From JAJDTT01 sp965116695 (GTDB taxonomy: Bacteria > Acidobacteriota > UBA6911 > RPQK01 > JAJDTT01): 64,000 nucleotides of DNA. The notes under the pieces are model-generated. The model did no database searches, was not told the DNA's origin, and saw only the letters and a list, made by a program, of their open reading frames with translations. The first letter of the stretch is position 1; the number at the start of each line of letters is the position of its first letter. Positions 33,875-42,714 of the stretch are shown here, piece after piece. The stretch spans positions 2,294,001 to 2,358,000 of the forward strand of contig OZ220706.1 of assembly GCA_965116695.1 (NCBI GenBank), given 5' to 3'. A program made the position numbers and the translations under genes.

Positions 33875-35782
33875 ATGAAAGAGTCAACGATTGTGATCTC
33901 GATGATTGCACTCTGTTTCGCCGGTGCGGCATTTTCGCAGGGCGCCAATACCAGAAAGACCTGGGACGTGGCCGTATTGAAAAACGTCATGATCCCCATG
34001 CGGGACGGCGTCAAGCTGGCCACCGACATCTATCTTCCCGCCGAAAACGGGCAACCCTCGGATCAGAAGTTCCCGGTGGTCATGCAGCGAACTCCCTATG
34101 ACAAGGAGGGCAACTTCTTCAAGGAGGCGGCCGAGTTCTTCGCCAGCCACGGCTACGTCGCAGTGATCCAGGACTGCCGCGGCCGTTTCCAGTCCGAGGG
34201 CGTGTTCTTCCCCTTCGTCGACGACCCCGAAGACGGTTACGACACCGTCGAATGGATGGCGAAGCACCCCTCCAGCAACGGCAAGGTCGGCACCTACGGC
34301 GTCTCCTACATGGCCTGGGTCCAGTTCCATCTGGCCGCCCTGAACCCGCCCAGCCTGGTGACCATGATCCCCATGGAAGGCCCCATCAACGCCTACCACT
34401 ACAGCATGCGCTCGGGCGGCGCCCTGCACCTGGGGCTCCTGCAGTGGATCGTGGCCGTGGCCGCCAGCAGCCAGGAAGCGAAGGACAAGCCCTTCATCGC
34501 CGAACCCATCATGACCATGAGGACCGGCCAGAACTTCCTGGATTGGGCCTCCCGCATCCCGTGGCGGCGCGGACAGACTCCCCTCGGCCTGACTCCCCAG
34601 TACGAGGATGCGGCGTTCAAGCTCTATTTTGACAACAACGAATACAGCGAATTCTGGCGCCAGCCGGGGCTGGGAATGGACGAATACTTCAAGGACTATC
34701 CCAAGATGCCCATCCTGTGGGTGGTCGGCTGGTACGACTGGTACCCGAGAACCATCAGCGACGGCTACCAGAAGATGGTCCGGCTCGGACGCGAGAACCA
34801 GTACCTGCTCATCGGACCCTGGACCCACAACAACTTCGACACCTCCCAGGGAGACCTCAATTTCGGCAACCGGGGGGACGGCATCGACACCTACGACAAG
34901 TTCCGCCAGTTGGAGCTGAAATGGTTCGACCGGTGGATGAAGGAGGACGAGAGCGTCGATCTGGGGGATCCGATCCAGGTGTTCGTCATGGGCGGCGGGG
35001 ACGGACGGAAGGCTCCGGACGGACGGCTGAATCACGGTGGCGAATGGCACTACACGCGCCAGTGGCCGCCGGAGGGAGCCCAATCCACGAAGTTTTTTCT
35101 GCACGCGGACGGCAGCCTGTGGGATGAGAAGCCGGCCGCCTCAGGCTCATCCACCACCTACACCTACGATCCCAACGATACCGTCTCCAGCAACGGCCGT
35201 TGCATCATCTCCTACGGTCCGGCGCTGAAGCTGGGCTTCCGAGGCATGGGCCCCCGCGACCAGATCGAACTGGAGAGCCTGCCGGGACACGGAATTCCGG
35301 GGCTGCCCATCTCCTCGCGCCCGGACGTTCTCGTCTACCAGACCGGTCCCTTGACCGAGGACGTTCGGATCGCGGGCAACGTCAAGGCGGTGCTCTGGGT
35401 CTCCTCCGATGCTCCCGACACCGACTTCTACGTCAAGCTGGTCGACCTGTATCCGCCCAGTGCGGACTACCCGGCCGGATACGGCGTGCCCGTTTCGGAG
35501 GGGATTCTGCGGGCACGGTACCGGGAGAGTTTCGAAAAACCGGTCCTGATGGAGGCGGGAAAGAAATACCGGCTCGAGTTTCCCCTGCAGCCGGCGGCCA
35601 ACGTATTCAAGGCGAACCACCGGATTCAGATCCAGGTCGCCAGCAGCAACTTCCCCAACTTCGACATCAATCGGAATACCGGCGACCCGCACGACCGGGG
35701 ATGGCGCATCGCCAACAACACGGTCTATCACCAGTCGGGGAACGCGTCCTTTATCGAATTGCCGCTCTACCCGGTGAAGTAA
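33875..35782 (+). CDS. Secreted CocE/NonD hydrolase, short type
   Basis: 635 residues from the ATG at 33875, preceded by GAGGAGG and opening a Sec signal (STIVISMIALCFAGAAFSQG). An upstream start at 33836 lacks both. Motifs: VMIPMRDGVKLATDIYLP, RTPYDKEG, QDCRGR. The nucleophile motif is GVSYMA, with Ala where the family usually has Gly; Asp is in GWYDWYP and His in GPWTHNN. The jelly-roll ends NASFIELPLYPVK with no added module. It is closely similar to the partial gene at 63737 and shares with the 16815 protein the segment GILRARYRESFEKPVLM. Confidence 0.9.
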   Translation: MKESTIVISMIALCFAGAAFSQGANTRKTWDVAVLKNVMIPMRDGVKLATDIYLPAENGQPSDQKFPVVMQRTPYDKEGNFFKEAAEFFASHGYVAVIQDCRGRFQSEGVFFPFVDDPEDGYDTVEWMAKHPSSNGKVGTYGVSYMAWVQFHLAALNPPSLVTMIPMEGPINAYHYSMRSGGALHLGLLQWIVAVAASSQEAKDKPFIAEPIMTMRTGQNFLDWASRIPWRRGQTPLGLTPQYEDAAFKLYFDNNEYSEFWRQPGLGMDEYFKDYPKMPILWVVGWYDWYPRTISDGYQKMVRLGRENQYLLIGPWTHNNFDTSQGDLNFGNRGDGIDTYDKFRQLELKWFDRWMKEDESVDLGDPIQVFVMGGGDGRKAPDGRLNHGGEWHYTRQWPPEGAQSTKFFLHADGSLWDEKPAASGSSTTYTYDPNDTVSSNGRCIISYGPALKLGFRGMGPRDQIELESLPGHGIPGLPISSRPDVLVYQTGPLTEDVRIAGNVKAVLWVSSDAPDTDFYVKLVDLYPPSADYPAGYGVPVSEGILRARYRESFEKPVLMEAGKKYRLEFPLQPAANVFKANHRIQIQVASSNFPNFDINRNTGDPHDRGWRIANNTVYHQSGNASFIELPLYPVK

Positions 35783-35785
35783 TGG

Positions 35786-35807
35786 AGGGGGGCCCGTTCG
35801 TCCCCCC
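35786..35807. repeat. Diverged palindrome just after the CocE stop
   Basis: GGGGGG (35786-35791) and CCCCCC (35802-35807) flank CCCGTTCGT. The element begins 3 nt after a TAA stop and, with its GTCTTCG flank, aligns with the perfect copy at 29362-29381 (flank CAGTCTTG). Confidence 0.5.
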
Positions 35808-35864
35808 GTCTTCGTCCGTGTTGTTGTGCGATTCGGACGCGGGAAAGCGTAGAGGGGCGACTAC

Positions 35865-37304
35865 TTAATCTTTTCCCAGGATCAATCTCCGGCGTTCTTT
35901 CTCGGTGACGCGGGTCCGGACCCTGCCGGCGATCAGCCAGAAGAACAGGCCCAGCAACACGCCGCCGATGAAGAGGCTCCACTCCAGGGGAAAACCGTCG
36001 GAGTTTGCGAACGGCTCGTAGACCGCGACAGCCAAGAAGAACAGGGTGCCGGCAACCCCCAGGCCGGCGGTGTAGACGCCGCCCGGGACGCGGAAGGGAC
36101 GACGGGCATTCGGCCGTTTCACCCGCAGGATCAGGACCCCCAGGCAGACGAAGAAGAAGACGGTGGCCAGACACATGACGGCCATGCCGACGATGGGAGA
36201 GAGGCCGCCGCGGCCCAGGAAACTGCCCAACGCGCCGATCAGGCCGACCAGGAGAACCGCGCGGCCGGGAGATCCGAACAGGGGGTGGACCGCGGCGAAT
36301 CCGGCCGGGATCATGCGGGCCCGGCCCAATGCGAAGACCAGGCGCGAGGCCGCAATGAAGATGGGATTGAGCGTCGTGATGAGACCCAGCAGCCCCGTGA
36401 ACACGATGATTCTTCCGAACAGCGGAGAATCGAACCGGGATTCGTAGGTGGCGGCGGTAGTCAGGCCCTCCAATCGGACCGCCTCCTGCCAAGGCGTGGC
36501 CATGGAGACCGAGAGAATCAGCAGACAGTAGAAGGTCCCGCCCGCGGCGATGGAGGCGACCATCATCAGCGCGGCCCGTCTCATGGGGGTTCCCGGAGAC
36601 TTCTCCTCCATGACCTGGGGGATAGTGTCGAAACCCGCCATGAAGAACGGAGCCGTCATCAAGGCCGCCAGTATTCCGGGCCAGACCGATCCCACCTGGT
36701 CGCGTTGGAACAACGGTTCCAGGTTGGCCGCCTCTCCGAAGGCAATCCCGGCGATGATGAAGACGGCGCAGGCCGCGATGAAGACGGCCGTGAGAAGTTC
36801 CTGGAACCGGGCCGCCAGCTTCATTCCACGATAGATCACCCACGTCATCAGAACCATTCCGACGAGGGCGATGAGAAGGCTTCCCAGCCGCACCGGATGG
36901 CCCCCCACGGAATAGAGTTCCGGTCCCGAGATGCCGGGAAATAGGGCGTCCGCGATCAAGGCCAGCGAGATCGCTTCCCAACTGGTCACGGCGATGTACT
37001 CGAAGGCCAGCAGCCATCCGCACAGGAAGGAGAGGCGGAGACCGTAGACTTCGTAGGTGTACGCGACCTCGCCGCCGGAGACGGGGAACATCCCCGCCAT
37101 CTCCGCGTAGCAGAGAGCGATTACGAGCATGATCACGCCGCCCGCAGCGAAGCCGGCGATGGCCCCCAGAGGCCCTGAGGTGGAGAGCCAGACGCCGGGA
37201 TAGACGAGCCACCCCACGCCGACCACCGTGCCGTAGGCCAGCATGAAGAACTGGCGGGCGCTGACCGCCTTCCTCAACTGAGGGCGTGGAATCGGTTTGG
37301 TCAT
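35865..37304 (-). CDS. APC-superfamily amino acid permease
   Basis: 479 residues, about 12 transmembrane helices. Signature features of the amino acid-polyamine-organocation family: GTVVGVGWLVYPGVWL in helix 1, ALCYAEMAGMFPVSGGEVAYTYE in helices 2-3 (given in two overlapping parts) and FMAGFDTIPQVMEEK in helix 6, where the conserved Phe-Asp-Glu region lies. Substrate probably an amino acid or amine. It is 86 nt downstream of the ceramidase-like gene on the same strand. No strong ribosome site is visible; instead the small palindrome GGTTG-T-CAACC sits 5 nt upstream of the ATG. Convergent with the CocE gene ending at 35782. Confidence 0.87.
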   Translation of the reverse strand: MTKPIPRPQLRKAVSARQFFMLAYGTVVGVGWLVYPGVWLSTSGPLGAIAGFAAGGVIMLVIALCYAEMAGMFPVSGGEVAYTYEVYGLRLSFLCGWLLAFEYIAVTSWEAISLALIADALFPGISGPELYSVGGHPVRLGSLLIALVGMVLMTWVIYRGMKLAARFQELLTAVFIAACAVFIIAGIAFGEAANLEPLFQRDQVGSVWPGILAALMTAPFFMAGFDTIPQVMEEKSPGTPMRRAALMMVASIAAGGTFYCLLILSVSMATPWQEAVRLEGLTTAATYESRFDSPLFGRIIVFTGLLGLITTLNPIFIAASRLVFALGRARMIPAGFAAVHPLFGSPGRAVLLVGLIGALGSFLGRGGLSPIVGMAVMCLATVFFFVCLGVLILRVKRPNARRPFRVPGGVYTAGLGVAGTLFFLAVAVYEPFANSDGFPLEWSLFIGGVLLGLFFWLIAGRVRTRVTEKERRRLILGKD

Positions 37305-37308
37305 GTCA

Positions 37309-37383
37309 GGTTGTCAACCCCCCGATTGGGACCGGCGGTTTCCAACCGCCGTTTCTTGCGAGTACAAGACTGTCCCCCCTCCT
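37309..37383. repeat. Three palindromic repeat copies between two minus-strand genes
   Basis: (1) GGTTGTCAACCCCC (37309-37322), identical to 31661-31674. (2) GGCGGTT (37334-37340) pairing exactly with AACCGCC (37344-37350), loop TCC. (3) ACAAGACTGTCCCCCCTCCT (37364-37383), matching 47375-47394 at 19 of 20 positions. The last lies 7 nt from the stop codon of the ceramidase-like gene, as the 47370 copy lies 3 nt from the stop of the TonB receptor gene. Confidence 0.7.
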
Positions 37384-37390
37384 GTCCTCT

Positions 37391-38752
37391 CTATTGAAAT
37401 AGCAAGTCAATGGTCTTCAGAACTTCGTCCACCAGCACGTCTCCCCCTTCAGGGCCGACCAGGAAACGGTCGGCGCTGTATCCGCCGCCGGTAACCGCTT
37501 CCGTCGTCGGGAGATATCCCGCCAACTGACTGGCCAATTGCACCGTGAAGGTCAACACCGCCGGGCTTCGCGCCTGGATGCGGATGGAATACTCCAGGTA
37601 GAGCTCAAAAGGGACGCTCACCAACGCGACGTCGCCCAGCCGGATCACGTGGATGCGGAACTTGCCGCCGCCGTCGATGGGATAGGGCGGCTCCCTCGAC
37701 GGATCGGCTCTGGGGAGGTCGAGATGCAGGACCTTGTGCCGGAGAGGCAGTCTCTTTCTGAGTCCGGACCTGGAGTATGGAAGGACGGCGTCCAATGCAT
37801 CGGCGATGCGCAGGGCGATCTCCTGGCGGCTGGAAATGCCCTTGCGCTCCAGCATGATCCGCTCGGCGCGCTTGCGAAACATCAGGTGCGGCGAGATGTC
37901 CCCTGAAGCGGCGCATTGAGGAAAGATGAACCAGCCGGGTTGATGACGTTTTCGAACTTCCTGCCGGACCTCGTGCCAGAAATCGGCGGAGACTTCCGAG
38001 AGGCCTTCCGTCTCCTGCGAGGGGGCGGCCAGGTTGATCACGACGCCGGTGAGTTCCCTGCGGTCATTCCAGAAGAAGAGCATCGGCACCCCGGGGTCCT
38101 CGAACCCTTCGATCCCGATGAAGTCCTCTCGGCGGGTGTCTCCGTACATCACCGACTCGCCGCCGCGATAGACGGCGCGGCGATTGTGTCCGACCACGGC
38201 TTGTCCCAATCCCCAGCTCATGCCGGCCGGCTTGCGGCTGCGCCAAGCCTTCGCCAGACCCTCCGACAGCCGGTCCACCAGCCACCGCCCGTACTCGGTC
38301 GAGCTCATGGCCACCGCCGGCGGTTCGTCGCCCCACCAGATGCTGAAGGTGCCGTCGACCTGACCCGGAGCGGTATGGGTGTGCGTGGCGTGAAGAAACA
38401 CCTTCTCCGAGTCGAGATCCTTCAGCTCTTGCGAGACCGAACGCCGCAGTGCCTCCTCGGTGACCTGCCGGATGTAGCCCAGGTCGCAGGAGATCATGAC
38501 GGCCTGTTCCAACGAGCGGCCGTCCTGCTTCGTCTCGAGCGCCAGGACCGTCGCCGTCAGCGGGTCCCGGGCCCGGCCGGCGATGCGCGGGTGCATCTGA
38601 CCCACCAGCGCCACTTCCCGGGGCGGCGTGATCACCACCTCGGCCCAACCCACAAAGAGCGTCCCATCGGAGGCCAAACCCGCAGCCGGGAAAGCCCACA
38701 AAGTGACCGCAATGATGAGAGGCCAAGACGCGACCGCCGCAATTCGTTTCAT
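37391..38752 (-). CDS. Secreted neutral ceramidase-like protein
   Basis: 453 residues from the ATG at 38752; the open extension to 38902 overlaps the divergent gene and is not used. Signal peptide MKRIAAVASWPLIIAVTLWA. The mature start LFVGWAEVVITPP and the motif HATHTHTAPGQ (residues 121-131) are typical of the neutral/alkaline ceramidase-type hydrolase superfamily, where these His residues bind metal. Later motifs: WGLGQAVVGHNRRAVY, INLAAPSQETEGL and QCAASGDISPHL. Many bacterial relatives are short versions with unproved substrates, so N-acyl-sphingosine cleavage is only a possibility. Followed on the same strand by an APC permease. Confidence 0.8.
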   Translation of the reverse strand: MKRIAAVASWPLIIAVTLWAFPAAGLASDGTLFVGWAEVVITPPREVALVGQMHPRIAGRARDPLTATVLALETKQDGRSLEQAVMISCDLGYIRQVTEEALRRSVSQELKDLDSEKVFLHATHTHTAPGQVDGTFSIWWGDEPPAVAMSSTEYGRWLVDRLSEGLAKAWRSRKPAGMSWGLGQAVVGHNRRAVYRGGESVMYGDTRREDFIGIEGFEDPGVPMLFFWNDRRELTGVVINLAAPSQETEGLSEVSADFWHEVRQEVRKRHQPGWFIFPQCAASGDISPHLMFRKRAERIMLERKGISSRQEIALRIADALDAVLPYSRSGLRKRLPLRHKVLHLDLPRADPSREPPYPIDGGGKFRIHVIRLGDVALVSVPFELYLEYSIRIQARSPAVLTFTVQLASQLAGYLPTTEAVTGGGYSADRFLVGPEGGDVLVDEVLKTIDLLFQ

Positions 38753-38813
38753 TAGGATTTCTCCGCGAGTTAGTCTTAAGATACACAGTGAACCGGCGGC
38801 CTTCGAGAGTCCC

Positions 38814-40115
38814 ATGAACGACAAGTGGAAGAAATCGAGGGAGTTCCTGGTTCGGGCCGAAGGGTCTCTGGCCGGCGGCGTCAGCAGCCCCTTCCGGCGC
38901 AAGTCTCCGGTGCCCCTCTTCTTTCGGGATGGCTCGGGTTGCCGCCTGAAAGACGTGGACGGGAACCGCTACATCGACTACGGCCTGGGCTGGGGACCAT
39001 TGATTCTCGGGCATCGCCATCCCGCGCTGCTGGAGACGCTACGCGCCCAAGTGGAACGTCCCTTCCACTACGGCGCCCAGCACGAGCTGGAGGCCCGCCT
39101 TTCCGAGCGGGTTCAACGGCTGGTTCCCTGCGCCGAACGGGTCGCGTTCACTTCCAGTGGAAGCGAAGCGGTGCAACTGGCCCTGCGCCTGTCTCGAGCC
39201 TTCACCGGGCGGAAGCTCGTGGTCAAGTTCGAGGGCCACTACCACGGCTGGATGGACTCGATCCTGGCCAGCTACCACCCCGCGCGGGAAGAAATCGGGA
39301 CCGTCGAGCATCCCCGGACCGCACCCGGCACCCGGGGCCAGCTCCTGGCCGCGCTGGACGATCTGCTGGTCTGCGCCTGGAATCGAACGGATCTGGTCGA
39401 AGGCCTCTTCCGGCAACACGGCGGCGAGGTCGCCGCCGTGATCATGGAGCCGGTCCTGTGCAACAGCGGTTGCCTGCTGCCGCGGGAGGATTACTTGCGC
39501 AGCGTCCAGGAGATCTGCGCGCAACACGGCGCCCTCTTGATCTTCGACGAGGTCATCACGGGCTTCCGGATCGCCCTGGGCGGCGCCCAGGAGCGTTTCG
39601 GACTCACGCCGGATCTGTGCACCCTGGGAAAGGCCATCGGGGGCGGCCTGCCCTTCAGCGCGGTGGCCGGCCGGCGCGTCATCATGGAGCAGTTGATGGA
39701 CGGCGTCGCCTTCGGCGGGACCTACAACGGCAACCCCCTGTCCGTAGCGGCCGCCGACGCCACCCTGGCTGCGCTCGAGAAAGACGGCGGCGCTCCCTTG
39801 ACTCATGCCCTGGCCATGGGAGAGAGGCTGATGGGAGGCTTGCGGGCCCTTGCGGCGGACCGGCCGTTCCCGGTGAAGATCACCGGTCTGGGGACGGCGT
39901 TCAGCGTGCACTTCACGGAAAAGGAAGCCCTGGCCGACTATCGGGACACCCTGGAGGACGACACGGACCGCCTGAGCCGGTTCGTCATGGAGGCCTTGAG
40001 GGAAGGCATCTACCTCCTGCCCGACGGCAGATGGTACGTCTCGGCCGTCCATGGCGAGGAGGACATTGCCGAGACGCTGGACAAGATGTCACTGGTATTC
40101 CAACGGCTATGCTGA
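38814..40115 (+). CDS. Class III aminotransferase, glutamate-1-semialdehyde aminomutase-like
   Basis: 433 residues. Fold-type I, class III: substrate region GSGCRLKDVDGNRYIDY, SSGSEAVQLALRLSRA, HYHGWMDS, the PLP Asp in LLIFDEVITGFR and Schiff-base Lys273 in CTLGKAIGGGLPFSAV, then FGGTYNGNPL. The overall length and these motifs resemble GSA 2,1-aminomutase (hemL), but the C-terminal region and its non-haem neighbourhood suggest a secondary aminotransferase. No other tetrapyrrole gene is near. The ATG at 38814 is chosen from the family start; the region up to 38628 is open but belongs to the divergent promoter. The stop overlaps the next gene by 7 nt. Confidence 0.85.
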   Translation: MNDKWKKSREFLVRAEGSLAGGVSSPFRRKSPVPLFFRDGSGCRLKDVDGNRYIDYGLGWGPLILGHRHPALLETLRAQVERPFHYGAQHELEARLSERVQRLVPCAERVAFTSSGSEAVQLALRLSRAFTGRKLVVKFEGHYHGWMDSILASYHPAREEIGTVEHPRTAPGTRGQLLAALDDLLVCAWNRTDLVEGLFRQHGGEVAAVIMEPVLCNSGCLLPREDYLRSVQEICAQHGALLIFDEVITGFRIALGGAQERFGLTPDLCTLGKAIGGGLPFSAVAGRRVIMEQLMDGVAFGGTYNGNPLSVAAADATLAALEKDGGAPLTHALAMGERLMGGLRALAADRPFPVKITGLGTAFSVHFTEKEALADYRDTLEDDTDRLSRFVMEALREGIYLLPDGRWYVSAVHGEEDIAETLDKMSLVFQRLC

Positions 40116-42559
40116 ATTCCGCTCCACTCCCGGGTCTCCCGGCACTGACTCTGGGGGCCATTCTCTCGCTTCCGGTTTTGCTGGGATTGGGGGAAGGAAT
40201 CTGGGCGGCCGGACAGGAATCCGCCTGCCGGGGGAATTACCGGGAAGCCCTGTCCCTGATTCTCCAGACTCGAACGGTCGAGGCCAGGGACAAGCTCCGG
40301 GAGTGCGTGTCCGCCGGCCCGGCCAACGCCGACCTGCACTATCAACTCGCCCGCACCCACATCGTCGACTTCAACCAGTCGCGCAACGCCGCCGCGGGAC
40401 GGGAGTCTCTGGGGCAGGCCGTTCGCGAGCTGGACCGGGCGCTGGCCATCGATCCCGAACATCTCAATGCACTGCGGCTGAAGTACCCGATCCACCGGGG
40501 AAAGGGAAGCATCTACTACGATCCCGGGGGCGCCTACGAACTGGCCCGGAAGGTCATGGCTCTTCAGCCCTCCTCCCACCCCTTTCTGCTGAACGTCGCC
40601 GAGTGGATGGGACTGAGCGGGGTCCGATTCCACGTCGAGAGCGAAGACCGGGTGCCGCATGACTCCATGACCGGTCTCGACCGCGCCGCCTCGCTCCTGG
40701 AGCGAATGCTCGCCGAAACGGCGCCGTTCACGCCCGACGAGGAGTCGGCGCTCATCCTCCTGGCCAAGGTCCGGGCCAAGAGCGGCCGGCACACCCAGGC
40801 CATCGAGACCTACCAGTCCGCGCTCCTCCGGCGCCTGACGCCGGCCCAGCAGATCGAAGCCTTCCGCGGAGTCGCCACCAGCCAGATTCACCTGGGGAAC
40901 TACCCGGCGGCCGGCAAGTCCATTCTCAATGCCTTGCAGATTCGAGTCGATCCGTTCAGCCAGTGGCTGTTCAAAGTGGTGCTGGACCGGTTGGGAAGTC
41001 TTCCGGTCGATTTCCCTCCCGAACTGCTGTTTCCGCTTCGTTCGGAACCGGCCGGCCGGCTGAATCCGCCGCTGTTGGAATTCACCGACGTGGCCGCCAG
41101 TCTCGACCTCAACCGGCGGGACGGCCACGGGACCTGCGCCTGGGGCGACTATGACGGCGACGGCGACCTGGACCTGCTCCTGGGTGGGAGGGACACTTTC
41201 ATCGCACTCTACCGCAACGACGGACGCCGGTTCGTGGAGGTCACGGACCGGGCGGGCCTGTCGAGGGTCCCGTCGGGCTACAGTCTCAACTTCGTCGACT
41301 ACGACAACGACGGAGCCATCGACATCTACCTCTGCCTCAACGGCTGGAGCGGCCCCATGGCCAACCGGCTGTTCCGCAACCGGGGGGACGGAACCTTCGA
41401 AGACGTCTCGCGTCGAGCCGGGGTGGCCGATCCGGGCTCCGGGTTCGTCTCCCTCTGGGGAGATCTGGACAACGACGGCGACCTGGACCTGGTGGTGGGC
41501 AACGGAGTGCTGAGGGACGGGTCGACCACTCAGATCTACCGGAACAACGGCGACGGAACCTTCGCCAACGCGACCCGGCAGGCCGGCTTGGCGGAGCCCC
41601 CCGAATTCGGGACCATCGGGATCGCCCTGGGGGACTACGACCGGGACGGCGACCTGGATCTGTTCATAAACGGCTGGGACCCCGCTCCCAACCGCCTCTA
41701 TCGCAACAACGGCAATCTGACCTTCACCGAGGTGGCCCGGCAGGCGGGGGCCGTCCAGCCCGCCCACGCCGGATACGTCTGTTTCTTCTTCGACTACGAC
41801 AACGACGGCTATCCCGACCTCCTGGCCACCAGCCTGGGGACCTGGCCGGCGGTGCTGGCCGGCCTGCAGCGGTCTTATTCCGTCCCCAACCTGGAGGCAG
41901 TCGATCGCAACGCCCCCCGGCTGTTCCGAAACAACCGGGACGGCACTTTCGCCGATGTCACCTGGGAGTCCCGGCTCTACTATCCGGTGGGCAGCATGGG
42001 CGCCGGCGTGGCCGACGTGGACAACGACGGCTACATGGACATCTTCTTCGGGACGGGGGACCCGCAGCTCTCCCGCCTGGAGCCCAACCGTTTCTTCCGC
42101 AACAACGGCGACGGGACCTTTTCGGATTTGACCATGACTTCGGGGCTGGGCCACATCGGAAAGGGGCACGGCGTGACCTTCATCGACTACGACGGGGACG
42201 GCGACCTGGACATCTACGCCCAGATCGGCGCGGCCGATCCCGGGGACATGTGGGAGAACGCCTTCTACAGAAACGAGAAGGGGAACCGGAACCGCTGGTT
42301 GCAGGTCGATCTCGCGGGTACCCGAAGCAACCGTCACGGTGTGGGAGCCACGCTGGTGGCCCGGGCCGGCGGCATGATCGTGCACCGCGAGGTGAAGGGG
42401 AGCGAGGGCTTCGGATCCACCAACCCCTACCGGGTGAGCTTCGGGTTGGGACGCACGACCCGGGTGGAATCGCTCGAAGTCAACTGGCCGAGCGGGGAGA
42501 AACAGACCCTCCATGACCTGCCGGCCGACCGGCTGATCGTCGTGACGGAAGGCGAATAG
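40109..42559 (+). CDS. TPR plus FG-GAP/VCBS plus ASPIC/UnbV exported protein
   Basis: 816 residues. The ATG overlaps the end of the aminotransferase gene, indicating coupling; the same frame is open far upstream but there it is only a shadow of the aminotransferase. N-terminal hydrophobic segment (LPALTLGAILSLPVLLGLG) is a signal or anchor. Residues about 60-300 carry TPR-like helices (LHYQLARTHIVDFNQSR, AVRELDRALAIDPEHLNAL). From about 335 to 720 there are seven FG-GAP/VCBS units with calcium-loop motifs such as DYDGDGDLD, DYDNDGAID, DLDNDGDLD and DVDNDGYMD. It ends in an ASPIC/UnbV domain (WLQVDLAGTRSNRHGVGATL). CRTAC1-type proteins are extracellular and structural; function in bacteria is unknown. 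Confidence 0.9.
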   Translation: MLNSAPLPGLPALTLGAILSLPVLLGLGEGIWAAGQESACRGNYREALSLILQTRTVEARDKLRECVSAGPANADLHYQLARTHIVDFNQSRNAAAGRESLGQAVRELDRALAIDPEHLNALRLKYPIHRGKGSIYYDPGGAYELARKVMALQPSSHPFLLNVAEWMGLSGVRFHVESEDRVPHDSMTGLDRAASLLERMLAETAPFTPDEESALILLAKVRAKSGRHTQAIETYQSALLRRLTPAQQIEAFRGVATSQIHLGNYPAAGKSILNALQIRVDPFSQWLFKVVLDRLGSLPVDFPPELLFPLRSEPAGRLNPPLLEFTDVAASLDLNRRDGHGTCAWGDYDGDGDLDLLLGGRDTFIALYRNDGRRFVEVTDRAGLSRVPSGYSLNFVDYDNDGAIDIYLCLNGWSGPMANRLFRNRGDGTFEDVSRRAGVADPGSGFVSLWGDLDNDGDLDLVVGNGVLRDGSTTQIYRNNGDGTFANATRQAGLAEPPEFGTIGIALGDYDRDGDLDLFINGWDPAPNRLYRNNGNLTFTEVARQAGAVQPAHAGYVCFFFDYDNDGYPDLLATSLGTWPAVLAGLQRSYSVPNLEAVDRNAPRLFRNNRDGTFADVTWESRLYYPVGSMGAGVADVDNDGYMDIFFGTGDPQLSRLEPNRFFRNNGDGTFSDLTMTSGLGHIGKGHGVTFIDYDGDGDLDIYAQIGAADPGDMWENAFYRNEKGNRNRWLQVDLAGTRSNRHGVGATLVARAGGMIVHREVKGSEGFGSTNPYRVSFGLGRTTRVESLEVNWPSGEKQTLHDLPADRLIVVTEGE

Positions 42560-42582
42560 AACCGCTGGAAGGGGGAACTGGA

Positions 42583-42654
42583 GGGGCGTCTTTCAGGCGC
42601 CCCGTATTCTTCCGCCCGATTGCCGCTCTGGAGAACCGGCGCCTGAAAGACGCC
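42583..42654. repeat. Pair of palindromes in inverted orientation
   Basis: GGGGCGTCT-TTC-AGGCGCCCC (42583-42603) folds into a 9-bp stem with one G-T wobble. GGCGCCTGAAAGACGCC (42638-42654) is the exact reverse complement of 42585-42601, so the two copies form a 17-bp inverted repeat spaced by 36 bp. The right flank CGCCGCTCCC is also shared with the element at 58878-58901. Confidence 0.75.
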
Positions 42655-42714
42655 GCTCCCCATGAATCGAGATTGGATCGGCGGTTGGTGTAAAATTGCC
42701 GGCAGGTCCCTCTC

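Noticed and set aside
38825..40108. Upstream extension of the TPR/FG-GAP gene through the aminotransferase
   Set aside because: The frame is open, but its translation is Arg/Gly/Pro-rich noise and the aminotransferase occupies the region in another frame. The signal peptide begins at the ATG at 40109.
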